From Acidovorax sp. 210-6 (GTDB lineage Bacteria > Pseudomonadota > Gammaproteobacteria > Burkholderiales > Burkholderiaceae_C): 64,000 nucleotides of DNA. Below the pieces are notes generated by a model. The model saw nothing but the letters and a program-made list of their open reading frames with translations. It was not told the DNA's origin and searched no databases. The translations under genes and the position numbers were made by a program. This document shows, one piece after another, positions 39,678-48,669 of this stretch. Numbering within the stretch: position 1 is the first letter of the stretch; each line of letters begins with the position of its first letter. The stretch lies in NCBI RefSeq assembly GCF_010020825.1, contig NZ_JAACJE010000001.1:2170001-2234000 (forward strand). The letters run 5' to 3'.

Positions 39678-42600
39678 TCAGGTGCTGCCGAACCCACCCC
39701 CTCCGGGGGTCTGGATCTCGAACACATCGCCTGCGCCCATCTCCACCTGGGCGATGTGGCCCAGCTTCTCTACCCTGCCATCGGCACGCAGCACGCGGTT
39801 GATGCCCGGCTGGCCGCTGCGCCCCCCGGCCATGCCAAAGCCGCCCTCGCGGCGGCCGTTGGACAGGATGCTGGCCGTCATCGGCTCCAAAAAGCGGATG
39901 CGGCGCACGCCGCCATCGCCCCCGCGCCAGCGCCCTGCCCCGCCCGATGCCTGGCGCAGCGCGTAGCTCTCCAGCCGCACCGGAAAGCGCCACTCCAGCA
40001 CCTCGGGGTCGGTCAGGCGCGAATTGGTCATGTGCGTCTGCACCACACTGGTTCCGGCAAAGCCGCCCACCAGCGCGCCCTGGGCGTCGAACACGCCCCC
40101 GGCGCCACTGCCGCCGGCAATGGTCTCGTAGTACTGGTAGCGCTCGTTGCCGAAGGTGAAGTTGTTCATGGTGGGCTGGCTGCCCGCCATCACGCCCAGG
40201 GCACCGAACAGCGCGTTGGTGACGGCGGTGGAGGTCTCCACATTGCCCGCCACCACGGCCGCCGGGTGGCGCGGGTTGAGCAGCGAGCCTTCGGGGATGT
40301 GCACACGCAGCGGCTGGAGGCAGCCCGCATTGAGCGGAATGTCGTCGTCCACCAGACAGCGGAACACGTACAGCACCGCCGCCATGCAGACGGCACGCGG
40401 GGCGTTGAAGTTGTGGTCGTCCTGTTGCGCACTGGTGCCCGCAAAGTCGATGTCGGCGCTGCGGTCTTCGGGGTGCAGGCGCACGGCCACGCAGATGCGC
40501 GCGCCGTTGTCCATGGCCAGCTCAAAGTGGCCGTCGTGCACATGCGCCGCCAGGCGCGCAATGGCGCGGCGCACGGCCTCCTCGGCGTTGTCCTGCACAT
40601 GCCGCATGTAGGCCTGCACGGTGGCCAGGCCGAACTCCTGCACCATGCGGCGCAGTTCCTGGGCGCCTTTCTCGTTGGCAGCGATCTGGGCGCGCAGGTC
40701 GGCCAGGTTCTGTTGCGGGTTGCGGCTGGGGTGGGGGCCGGATTTCAGCAGGGCCAGCATTTCTGCATCGCGCAGCACACCGCCTTCGACCAGGCGGAAA
40801 TTGTCGATGCGCACGCCCTCCTCTTCGATGTGCCTGGAGAACGGCGGCATGGAGCCCGGCGTGGTGCCTCCCACGTCGGCATGGTGGCCGCGGCTGCCCA
40901 CATAGAAGTGCGGGGTGCGCGCGGTGCCTGCGCCTGCGCTGTCCTCGTCCAGATAGACCGGCGTGATCACCGTGATGTCGGGCAGGTGCGTGCCGCCCTG
41001 GTAGGGGTCGTTGAGCACGTACACATCGCCCGGCCGCATGCAGCCCGCGTTGCGCGCCATCACGGCCCGAATGCTCTCGCCCATGCTGCCCAGATGCACC
41101 GGCATGTGCGGTGCATTGGCGATGAGCTGGCCCTGTGCGTCGAACAGGGCGCAACTGAAGTCCAGCCGCTCCTTGATGTTGACCGAGTGCGCCGTGTTCT
41201 GCAGTTGCAGGCCCATTTGCTCGGCAATGTTCATGAACAGGTGGTTGAACACGGCCAGCAGCACTGGGTCGGCATGGGTGCCTGCGGCCTGCCGGGCGGG
41301 GCGCGGGGTGCGTCGCTCCAGCAGCAGGTCGTTGAGCGCCGTGACGCGCGCCTGCCAGCCGGGCTCGACCACCGTGGTAGCGGTCTGCTCGGCCACGATG
41401 GCCGGGCCCTCCAGCAGATCGCCGGGGCGCAATTCCTCGCGCTGGTACAGGGCGGCGTCATGCCAGGCGGGCTGGCCGTCGGTGCCGGTGCTGAACATGC
41501 GCACCGTGGCGCGCTGTGGCGCCTGGCGCGGCGGGTGCAGCACCGCCGGGGGCTGCGCGGGGCGATCACCCGCCTGCACGGCCTCGACCGACACCGCCTC
41601 CACCACCAGGGCCCGGTGCTGCATCAAAAAGGCGAAACGCTGGCGGTAGGCTGCCTCGAAGGCTGCGCTGAGTGCCGCCACGGCGGCATGTCCGTCGTGC
41701 AGCAGGCCGGAGGGCGCATCGACGACCAGCGCGGTGTCCGAGCCTTCGTAGCGCACATGCACGCGGCGCAACACCTGCACCGCACCCTGCCCGCCCTGTT
41801 GCTGCGCCAGTTCGGCCTGCGCGGCATCGGCCAGTGCCTGCAAGGCCGCCTGCACGGCAGGCCAGGCCTGGGCGGACAGCGGCAACTCCACGGTCTGCTC
41901 GCGCAACAGGCTTTGGTCCGCCAGGCCCATGCCGTAGGCCGACAGGACGCCCGCCATGGGGTGCACCAGCACCTGCGACATACCCAGTGCATCGGCCACC
42001 AGGCAGGCGTGCTGGCCGCCCGCGCCACCAAAACACTGCAAGGTGTAGCGCGTGACGTCGTAGCCCCGGGCAATGCTGATCTTCTGGATGGCGCCTGCCA
42101 TCTGCTGCACGGCAATCTGGATGCAGCCGTGGGCCGTGTGTTCGGGCGATAGGCCGGTCTGCGCTGCCAGCGCCCCCATAAGCTGGCGCACAGCCTGGGC
42201 ATCCAGCGCCTCGTCGGCCCCAGGGCCAAACACCTGCGGAAAGTACGCGGGCTGGAGCTTGCCCACCAGCAGGTTGGCATCGGTCACCGTGAGCGGGCCG
42301 CCGCGCCGGTAGCAGGCCGGGCCGGGCTGGGCGCCAGCGCTGTGCGGCCCCACGCGCAGGCGTGCACCGTCGAAGGTGAGCAACGAGCCGCCGCCAGCGG
42401 CCACGGTGTGGATGGCCAGCATGGGGGCGCGCATGCGCACCCCGGCCACCTGGGTCTCGAATGCGCGCTCGAACTGGCCTGCGTAGTGGCTCACGTCGGT
42501 ACTGGTACCACCCATGTCAAAACCGATCACGCGATCGTGCCCGGCCAGCTCCGCCGTGCGCGCCATGCCCACGATACCGCCCGCTGGACCGGAGAGCACG

Positions 42601-43385
42601 GCGTCCTTGCCCTGGAAGCAGTGGGCATCGGTCAGGCCGCCCGAGGACTGCATGAACAGCAGGCGCACGCCCGGCATGTCGGCAGCGACCTGCTCCACAT
42701 AGCGGCGCAGGATGGGCGAGAGATAGGCATCGACCACGGTGGTGTCGCCCCGGCTGACGAACTTCATCAGCGGGCTGGTGGCATGCGAGGTGCTCACCTG
42801 CGTGAAGCCCGCGGCACGCGCCAGCCGCGCCGCCGCCTGCTCGTGCTGGGCAAAGCGATAGCCGTGCATGAAGACGATGGCCACGCTGCGCAGGCCCGCG
42901 TCGTAGGCGGCCCACAGACGTTCTTTCAGGTGCTCTTCATCGAGCGGCTCCACCACCTCACCGCGTGCGCCCAGGCGCTCCTGCGCCTCGATCACCCGTG
43001 CGTACAACAGTTCGGGCAGCACGATGTGGCGATCGAACAGCCGGGGGCGGTTCTGGTAGGCGATGCGCAGCGCGTCGCGAAAGCCCCGCGTGGTGACCAG
43101 CAGCGTGGGCTCGCCCTTGCGCTCCAGCAAGGCGTTGGTGGCCACGGTGGTGCCCATCTTCACGCACTCCACCAGCGCGGGGGTGATGGGCGCATCAGGC
43201 GCCAGGCCCAGCAGGTGGCGCATGCCCGCCACGGCCGCGTCGCGGTAGTGGCCGGGGTTTTCGGACAGCAGCTTGTGCGTGACCAGGCTGCCATCGGGCC
43301 GCCGCCCCACGATGTCGGTGAAGGTGCCGCCCCGGTCGATCCAGAACTGCCAGCGGGCTGCGAGGGACTGAGTTTCCATGGGCAT
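39678..43385 (-). CDS. 5-oxoprolinase (fused HyuA-HyuB, OPLAH-type)
   Basis: A 1235-residue cytosolic enzyme that hydrolyses 5-oxoproline to glutamate with ATP. The N-terminal half (about 1-690) is hydantoinase A-like, with [25 protein letters not shown] and the [14 protein letters not shown] motif. The C-terminal half (about 700-1235) is hydantoinase B-like ([27 protein letters not shown], and the PGGGGFG C-terminus). The single-chain arrangement is the eukaryote-like/OplAH type rather than separate HyuA/HyuB. The alternative start 6 bp downstream is equally possible. Stands alone, flanked by repeat copies g and h. Confidence 0.95.
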   Translation of the reverse strand: MPMETQSLAARWQFWIDRGGTFTDIVGRRPDGSLVTHKLLSENPGHYRDAAVAGMRHLLGLAPDAPITPALVECVKMGTTVATNALLERKGEPTLLVTTRGFRDALRIAYQNRPRLFDRHIVLPELLYARVIEAQERLGARGEVVEPLDEEHLKERLWAAYDAGLRSVAIVFMHGYRFAQHEQAAARLARAAGFTQVSTSHATSPLMKFVSRGDTTVVDAYLSPILRRYVEQVAADMPGVRLLFMQSSGGLTDAHCFQGKDAVLSGPAGGIVGMARTAELAGHDRVIGFDMGGTSTDVSHYAGQFERAFETQVAGVRMRAPMLAIHTVAAGGGSLLTFDGARLRVGPHSAGAQPGPACYRRGGPLTVTDANLLVGKLQPAYFPQVFGPGADEALDAQAVRQLMGALAAQTGLSPEHTAHGCIQIAVQQMAGAIQKISIARGYDVTRYTLQCFGGAGGQHACLVADALGMSQVLVHPMAGVLSAYGMGLADQSLLREQTVELPLSAQAWPAVQAALQALADAAQAELAQQQGGQGAVQVLRRVHVRYEGSDTALVVDAPSGLLHDGHAAVAALSAAFEAAYRQRFAFLMQHRALVVEAVSVEAVQAGDRPAQPPAVLHPPRQAPQRATVRMFSTGTDGQPAWHDAALYQREELRPGDLLEGPAIVAEQTATTVVEPGWQARVTALNDLLLERRTPRPARQAAGTHADPVLLAVFNHLFMNIAEQMGLQLQNTAHSVNIKERLDFSCALFDAQGQLIANAPHMPVHLGSMGESIRAVMARNAGCMRPGDVYVLNDPYQGGTHLPDITVITPVYLDEDSAGAGTARTPHFYVGSRGHHADVGGTTPGSMPPFSRHIEEEGVRIDNFRLVEGGVLRDAEMLALLKSGPHPSRNPQQNLADLRAQIAANEKGAQELRRMVQEFGLATVQAYMRHVQDNAEEAVRRAIARLAAHVHDGHFELAMDNGARICVAVRLHPEDRSADIDFAGTSAQQDDHNFNAPRAVCMAAVLYVFRCLVDDDIPLNAGCLQPLRVHIPEGSLLNPRHPAAVVAGNVETSTAVTNALFGALGVMAGSQPTMNNFTFGNERYQYYETIAGGSGAGGVFDAQGALVGGFAGTSVVQTHMTNSRLTDPEVLEWRFPVRLESYALRQASGGAGRWRGGDGGVRRIRFLEPMTASILSNGRREGGFGMAGGRSGQPGINRVLRADGRVEKLGHIAQVEMGAGDVFEIQTPGGGGFGST

Positions 43386-43387
43386 AG

Positions 43388-43450
43388 GTTGCTATGTTTT
43401 TTGTAGCTTATCGCGCTTACAGAATGGGCGCTGCAGGCCATTTTCATTCA
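43388..43450 (+). repeat. Dispersed ~60-bp repeat, copy h
   Basis: Well-conserved copy in the divergent gap between 5-oxoprolinase and crcB: TTGCTATGTTTTTTGTAGCT, TATCGCGCTTACAGAATGGG and CGCTGCAGGCCATTTTCATT. The promoters of both genes must lie in or beside it. Confidence 0.9.
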
Positions 43451-43475
43451 GAACCGCCAAGCACCGTGCGTCGCC

Positions 43476-43880
43476 ATGGACAATAGCGCCATGCTGAACG
43501 TTCTGTCCATCTGCATTGGCGCCAGCCTGGGGGCCTTGGCGCGCTGGCGTCTGGGGCTGTGGCTGTCCACGCCGGGCAGCCTGCTGCCCTGGGGCACGCT
43601 GGCGGCCAATCTGGTGGGCGGCTACCTCATTGGCGTGTGCGTGGCGGTATTCCAGGCCCTGCCACACCTGGACCCGGCCTGGCGTCTGGCACTGGCCACG
43701 GGCTTTCTGGGAGCGCTGACCACCTTCTCCAGCTTTTCGGCCGAGGTGGTAGCCATGCTGCAGCAGCAGCGCTACCTGCTGGCCTGCACCACGGTGGGCC
43801 TGCACCTGGCGGGTTCGCTGCTGATGACGGTGCTGGGACTGCACAGTGCTGCGTGGGCGCTGTCGGCGGCCGGCCGTTGA
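43476..43880 (+). CDS. crcB: Fluoride exporter CrcB/FluC
   Basis: A 134-residue four-helix membrane protein forming a fluoride channel. Typical motifs: GASLGALARWRLG, GTLAANLVGGYLIG, and TGFLGALTTFSSFS, which includes the pore Phe/Thr segment. A downstream start (43491, MLNVLSICIGAS) is also possible. No fluoride riboswitch fold was recognised upstream; repeat copy h occupies that space. Confidence 0.94.
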   Translation: MDNSAMLNVLSICIGASLGALARWRLGLWLSTPGSLLPWGTLAANLVGGYLIGVCVAVFQALPHLDPAWRLALATGFLGALTTFSSFSAEVVAMLQQQRYLLACTTVGLHLAGSLLMTVLGLHSAAWALSAAGR

Positions 43881-43902
43881 CCCGCAAAGTACCCTGCTGC
43901 GC

Positions 43903-45060
43903 TCAAGCCCAGCGCAGTTGCAAAGGCAGGCGGGCAAAGCCAATGGCCGGGTAATGCGCAGGCTCTGGCGCCTGTGTGGTCGGTGCGAGTGAGGCCACCG
44001 CCGCCAGCAAGGCGCGCAGCGCCACACCCAATTCCATGCGCGAGAGCGCCGCACCAGGGCACACGTGGATGCCCGCGCCGTACAGCAGGTTGTCCTGCGG
44101 GTTGCGGCCCCAGCGGAATTCACCGGGCGCCTCGAACACGCGCGGGTCGCGGTTGGCCGATGTCCAGTGCAACGTGATGCGCCCCCCGGCCGGAATCTGG
44201 CGCCCCGCCACTTCCACCGGGCAGGTGGCCACACGCCGGTTGGTCACCAGCGGGCCATGCAGGCGGAGGATTTCGTCGATGGCTTCTGGCTGCCGGGCGG
44301 GCTCGGCGCGCAGGGTGGCCTGCAGGTCGGCATGCTCGGCCAGCCACTGGGCCAGGATGCCCACCGCAGCAGCAATGGTGCCGATCTCGCCCACCGTCCA
44401 GTTGCGCAGGATGCTGGCAATGGCATCGGCCCCCAGGGGCTGGCCCAGCACCGTGGCGTGCATGAGCGAGGCCGTCACATCCTGCTGCGGATCGGCGCCG
44501 CTGGCACGGCGCTCGTCCAGCATGCGCGCCACAATGCCCTCAAACTGCGCCGCCAGCGCATCGAGCGCGGGCCGATCCTGCGCCAGCGTGGCCGCGTGGC
44601 TGCGGGCCGACCATTCGGTCAACTCGGCCTCCAGATCCATGGGCCAGCCCATGAACGCGCACTGGATGCGCACAGCAAACGGCAGCGCAAAGGCAGCCAC
44701 CCAATCCACCTCCCGCCGCCCTTGCAGCGCCTGCAACAGTTCTGCCGTGATGCGCTCGCACACGGGGCGAAAAGCCTCCACCCGTTCCTGCGTGAAGTAG
44801 GGCTCGATCAACGCACGGTACGCCGTGTGCTCGGGCGGATCCATGCCGTTGGGCACCGCCACATGGCGCGACACCACGTTGCTGAAACGCTCATGGTCTT
44901 GCAGGATGCGCAGCACATCCGCATGTCCCAACACGGACCAGTGCAGCATCTCGCTGTAGGCCGCACCGTGCTGGTCACGCAGGTGGTCGTAGGCAGCGAT
45001 CTGGTCTTGCTGAACGGCGTCGCTGCGGGGGTTCCAATCGGGGGTGGGGGCTATGGTCAT
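43903..45060 (-). CDS. Cytochrome P450
   Basis: A 385-residue soluble bacterial P450. The haem-thiolate cysteine is C334 in YGAGIHVCPGAALSRMEL, the ExxR pair is EILR in the K helix, and the I-helix reads WTVGEIGTIAAAVG. In that helix the usual acid before Thr is Gly, with Glu two residues earlier. DPPEHTAYRALIEPYFT is the typical C-helix region. Substrate unknown; no ferredoxin or reductase gene is adjacent. ATG 45060 gives MTIAPTPDWN; an in-frame upstream extension (to 45183) looks non-coding and runs up to repeat copy i. Confidence 0.93.
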   Translation of the reverse strand: MTIAPTPDWNPRSDAVQQDQIAAYDHLRDQHGAAYSEMLHWSVLGHADVLRILQDHERFSNVVSRHVAVPNGMDPPEHTAYRALIEPYFTQERVEAFRPVCERITAELLQALQGRREVDWVAAFALPFAVRIQCAFMGWPMDLEAELTEWSARSHAATLAQDRPALDALAAQFEGIVARMLDERRASGADPQQDVTASLMHATVLGQPLGADAIASILRNWTVGEIGTIAAAVGILAQWLAEHADLQATLRAEPARQPEAIDEILRLHGPLVTNRRVATCPVEVAGRQIPAGGRITLHWTSANRDPRVFEAPGEFRWGRNPQDNLLYGAGIHVCPGAALSRMELGVALRALLAAVASLAPTTQAPEPAHYPAIGFARLPLQLRWA

Positions 45061-45186
45061 GGTGTGGGTGGGGTCTGCCGGAGGGTGCACACATTCGGTG
45101 ACAAAGTATGACCCAATTCCCACTGCAGACGACACCGGTCCCTGCACTGGGATGAGGGACATGGCAGCGCACTCCCCCTCCATTCA

Positions 45187-45245
45187 TCGCTATGTTTTTA
45201 ATAGCTAATAGCGCATGGTGGAAGGGCGCTGCAAGGCATTTTGTG
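45187..45245 (+). repeat. Dispersed ~60-bp repeat, copy i
   Basis: Between the divergent P450 and LOG genes: ATCGCTATGTTTTTAATAGC, TAATAGCGCATGGTGGAAGG and GCGCTGCAAGGCATTTTG. It ends three bases before a TAGAAT -10-like hexamer (45248-45253). Confidence 0.85.
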
Positions 45246-45332
45246 CCTAGAATGCCATCACCATCAACCACCAGACCGCTGGGCTGTAGAACCTACCCGT
45301 TGGCAGCCCCATAAGAAACACGGAGTCCCACC

Positions 45333-46196
45333 ATGGAAGCGAACACCCAACTCAATGAACGCCGTCTGGCCGATGCCTGGGAAGAACTGCACGCCCACGC
45401 CAACAACGGCAACCCCTTGCTGGCCGATTCCAACCGCATGGCCTTTGCCGATCCGGAGTTTCTGTTCCGGCGCGAAACACGCGGCATCCGCTTTCAGTTG
45501 GAGATGCTCAAGCCCGACATCGGCCAGAGTGCCCAGGGCATAGAGAACACCATCGTCGTCTATGGCAGCGCACGCTTTCAGTCCCCAGAGGACGCCGCAA
45601 GCGCCCTGACGGCCGCCCAGGCCAGCGGCGATGCCGAGCGCGTGCGCCTGGCCGAACGTGCCGCGCGCAACGCCCGCTACTACGAGCAGGCTCGCCAGTT
45701 CGCCCGCCTGGTGGCGCGCTACAGCAACGCACAGGAACCCGCCAACCGCATCCACATCTGCACCGGCGGCGGCCCCGGCATCATGGAAGCCGCCAACCGA
45801 GGCGCGCACGACGAAGGCGCACCCAACATCGGCCTGAACATCACCCTGCCACACGAGCAAAGCGGCAACCGCTTCATCACGCCCACGCTGAGCTACAAGT
45901 TCCACTACTTCGCGCTGCGCAAGATGCACTTCATGATGCGTGCCAAGGCACTGGTGGCGTTTCCGGGTGGTTTTGGCACCCTGGACGAATTGTTCGAGGT
46001 GCTCACCCTCGTGCAAACCCGCAAAACCAAGCCAGTCCCGGTCATCCTGTTCGGCACCGAGTTCTGGAAGCGGCTGATCGACTTCGACTTCCTGGTGGAG
46101 CAAGGCACCATCTCCTCCGCAGACTTGGGCCTGTTCCAGTACACCGACGATCCGCAGGAGGCCTGGGATCGGATTCGGGGGTTCTATCAGCTCTGA
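45333..46196 (+). CDS. LOG-family protein (TIGR00730-like nucleotide hydrolase)
   Basis: A 287-residue Rossmann-type protein with the LOG/lysine-decarboxylase-like motifs GGGPGIMEAANRGA and PGGFGTLDELFE. Characterised relatives hydrolyse AMP or cytokinin ribotides to the base and ribose-5-phosphate. It is longer than the ~190-aa short LOGs, with an N-terminal helical extension (1-70) and SARF as the substrate loop start. Specific substrate is not clear. It is convergent with the FecR-domain gene, whose stop lies only 2 bp beyond its own. Confidence 0.9.
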   Translation: MEANTQLNERRLADAWEELHAHANNGNPLLADSNRMAFADPEFLFRRETRGIRFQLEMLKPDIGQSAQGIENTIVVYGSARFQSPEDAASALTAAQASGDAERVRLAERAARNARYYEQARQFARLVARYSNAQEPANRIHICTGGGPGIMEAANRGAHDEGAPNIGLNITLPHEQSGNRFITPTLSYKFHYFALRKMHFMMRAKALVAFPGGFGTLDELFEVLTLVQTRKTKPVPVILFGTEFWKRLIDFDFLVEQGTISSADLGLFQYTDDPQEAWDRIRGFYQL

Positions 46197-46197
46197 G

Positions 46198-47187
46198 TCA
46201 ACGGATGGGCGTGGTCGGGATGATGATGATAGGGCCGATAGGAATGATAGGAATGATGGGACGGATCGGCCGTATCGGTACAACCGGTGTTGTGGGTGTT
46301 GTGGGTGTCGTCGGATCCACGGGGCCCGTGGGAGTACCGGGCTGACGCCCTCCTCCTGGATTGGTAGGCACCACTGGAACACCCGGGGTTGTAGGGTCCG
46401 TCGGTTGCCTGCCTCCACCAGGATCGGTGGGGATCAATGGATCGCGCGGCACGACAGGATTGGGCTGTTGTGGAGTGGTGGGCAATGGGCGGTTCTCCAG
46501 CAACACCGCGCCATAGGTGCCATCCGGCAATATTTGCTCCCCCACTTGCAGAGACGCTCTCGGCAACGGCAACGGCAGCAGCGCCCGCGTATGGATGTAC
46601 ACAGGCAACTGATGCGCAGACAAAACGCGTACTGCTTCACGCGGTTTGACCTCGACACAGCCAGCCTCGGTGCACACATCGATGGTGTTGTGCTCGCCAG
46701 AGATCTCCACTTCACCCTCGGCATTCAGGTACACCTTGAAGGCCGTACCACGAATCCCCACCACTGCAGTGGGAGTTGTTACCTGGTAATTTTGTGGGTT
46801 GCGCTGGCCAATCTTTCCTGTCACGGCACGCAGCGCACCCTGCAAAAAGCGAACAGCCAAACGATCTTCACCGCCTCCCGCCTGAGCGCTGTCGCTGTAC
46901 GCACCAATGGATATTTGCGACTGAGGATACAGCGCCATGATCCCGCCATCGGTGTAGCGAATCTGCGCCTGCCCGGCCGGCCCACTGCGCAGCACATCCC
47001 CAACCTGAACCTCTGCACCCTTGACCACGTCCTGTGCACGGCCACCGCGATCGAGCTGTACCTGCCCTGCCACAAACTGCACCTGCCCAGCCGCTGCAGC
47101 CAGGGCGCGGTGACCTGCCAAACCCAGCACAGCCACCAGCACCAAAACGATGGGGGCTCTGGGCATCAATCGCTTTTCCGCGGTCAT
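46198..47187 (-). CDS. FecR-domain secreted protein with Pro/Thr/Ile-rich tail
   Basis: A 329-residue protein with a signal peptide (about 1-32, no lipobox cysteine), a FecR domain (about 36-180: GDVLRSGPAGQAQIRYTDGG, TPTAVVGIRGTAF) and a long low-complexity tail from about 225. The tail has near-duplicate units IPTDPGGGRQPTDPTTPGVP and VPTNPGGGRQPGTPTGPVDP, then short PTTP/PIRPI/PIIPI repeats to the end. No FecI sigma factor or TonB receptor is nearby, so it is not a classical FecR anti-sigma. It lies 33 bp downstream of a TPR/beta-barrel gene on the same strand and may be its exported or periplasmic partner (inference). GGAGAC precedes the ATG. Confidence 0.85.
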   Translation of the reverse strand: MTAEKRLMPRAPIVLVLVAVLGLAGHRALAAAAGQVQFVAGQVQLDRGGRAQDVVKGAEVQVGDVLRSGPAGQAQIRYTDGGIMALYPQSQISIGAYSDSAQAGGGEDRLAVRFLQGALRAVTGKIGQRNPQNYQVTTPTAVVGIRGTAFKVYLNAEGEVEISGEHNTIDVCTEAGCVEVKPREAVRVLSAHQLPVYIHTRALLPLPLPRASLQVGEQILPDGTYGAVLLENRPLPTTPQQPNPVVPRDPLIPTDPGGGRQPTDPTTPGVPVVPTNPGGGRQPGTPTGPVDPTTPTTPTTPVVPIRPIRPIIPIIPIGPIIIIPTTPIR

Positions 47188-47220
47188 GTCGTGTCTCCGG
47201 GTAGGGTCCAGCGCAAGCGG

Positions 47221-48567
47221 TCAGAATTCTCGGCGCACGGTGATGGAAACTTGTCTGCGTTGGTAGGCGAAGATGGGCACGGTGGAGTCCACATCCGTCC
47301 ACTCCACCAAAGGTGTGACGCGCCACCCGGGTGCGGGAATCCACGACAACCCCAGAGCAAGCCTCCATTGCACGTCCCTGCGCTGGAGTGTAAAAAACGG
47401 ATCCACCGACCCAAAACGCCGCCGCTCGGCATCCACATTGGCAAACGCGGCCCAACGCGGGTGCAGCATCCACTGCCCACCCAAACGAGCGCCCATCAAA
47501 CGGTGCCCAAGGTCATCCACACCGTCTCGGCGCGGTGATTCCTCGCCTCCAAACACCCCCAGGTACAGGGTGCTGCCGCTGCGCAGCACCATCGCATGGC
47601 TCACGCCAGCCACGGTGCGGCGCACATCCCGCAGACGCTGACCGGGGTAACGCATCTCCAACGACTGGACGAATGCGCCCCACTGGCGCAGACCATCCAG
47701 CCGGTAGATCCATTCCCCCTGGATCCCCGCCGTGCCGCGCACCTGCCGACCATCGCGTGCCTCGTGCACACCGCGCGCACTCACAATCCATTCGTGCCGG
47801 TTGGAGCGCCAGGCCACGCCCAAGTGGCCGTCGGCATCGCTGGGTTCGAAGGCCTTCGCCGCGCTGCCGTAGTGGCGTGCAGCGAGGTATCCCCCCCCCA
47901 CCACAGACCATTGGGGTGTGAGGTGATAGCGTCCTCGCAAGGTCAAGCCCAGCGCTACATAGCTTGCCGAGCGCTCCCAGGCGGCAGGATCAACGATCCA
48001 GGCGGGTACACCGGGAATCTGCGGTGCGCCCACGCTGCGATCCAACCCCGCGTTGACATTGGAATCATGCCCAAACCCCAGATCGAGGCTGCCATGCCAC
48101 GAAGAACGTCCGCCATGGCCCGGTCGGTCGTACGAATACAGGTGCTGGTCGATGCTGCGCGCCGCATCCACCGCCATGCTGCGCTGGCGAACGGCTTCGG
48201 GCAAGGCTTGCAAGCCATGCCTGTCTCCCAGGATCTGCAACAAGCGCGCATGCGCATCCTGAGCCAGCAGGTTGTCGGGCTGAAGCAACAACACACGCTC
48301 CCAGGCAAGCAAGGCACGGGTGTAAAGCCCCGCAGCTTCGGCTGCGGATGCCAAGGCCTGGTCAAATGCGGTGTCTCCCGCACGCACCGCCTCCTGCGCA
48401 TCCAGCAAAGAAAGAGCCTCCTGCGCTGCACCTTGTTGCTGCAGTGCATGGGCTTGGTCCAGCAACCCATCGGCCAGAGCCCCCCCGGCGGCCACCAGTG
48501 CCACACTGCCCAGCGCTGCGGCACGCAACGCGCACCACAGATTTTTCTTCCACTTGGTTTGCCTCAT
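47221..48567 (-). CDS. TPR plus outer-membrane beta-barrel protein (SLAM-like)
   Basis: A 448-residue protein with a signal peptide (about 1-32), a TPR-like helical region (about 35-130; QALASAAEAAGLYTRALLAWE) and a C-terminal barrel of about 14 predicted strands. These strands include SLDLGFGHDSNVNAG and terminate in QVSITVRREF with the outer-membrane signature Phe. The architecture matches surface lipoprotein assembly modifiers and type XI secretion translocons (SlipAM/DUF560-like). It is upstream of, and apparently co-transcribed with, the FecR-domain gene. The family call rests on domain layout, not on a search. GGGGG precedes the ATG. Confidence 0.72.
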   Translation of the reverse strand: MRQTKWKKNLWCALRAAALGSVALVAAGGALADGLLDQAHALQQQGAAQEALSLLDAQEAVRAGDTAFDQALASAAEAAGLYTRALLAWERVLLLQPDNLLAQDAHARLLQILGDRHGLQALPEAVRQRSMAVDAARSIDQHLYSYDRPGHGGRSSWHGSLDLGFGHDSNVNAGLDRSVGAPQIPGVPAWIVDPAAWERSASYVALGLTLRGRYHLTPQWSVVGGGYLAARHYGSAAKAFEPSDADGHLGVAWRSNRHEWIVSARGVHEARDGRQVRGTAGIQGEWIYRLDGLRQWGAFVQSLEMRYPGQRLRDVRRTVAGVSHAMVLRSGSTLYLGVFGGEESPRRDGVDDLGHRLMGARLGGQWMLHPRWAAFANVDAERRRFGSVDPFFTLQRRDVQWRLALGLSWIPAPGWRVTPLVEWTDVDSTVPIFAYQRRQVSITVRREF

Positions 48568-48669
48568 GCGGCCCCCTTTCGCAAGGACTTTGCCAATCTA
48601 CTCCGATTGGGTCATTTCGCAAGCCCCCCATACCCTGCTGTTCAGCTGTTTTACGCACTGTGTGTCAAC

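Noticed and set aside
39756-42152. A 798-codon open frame opposite the 5-oxoprolinase gene
   Set aside because: Mirror frame of a high-GC gene; composition (His, Ala, Gly, Val) is typical of antisense translation and no domain is recognisable.
43388-43475. Fluoride riboswitch upstream of crcB
   Set aside because: The segment is a copy of the dispersed repeat; no conserved riboswitch pairing or sequence was seen.
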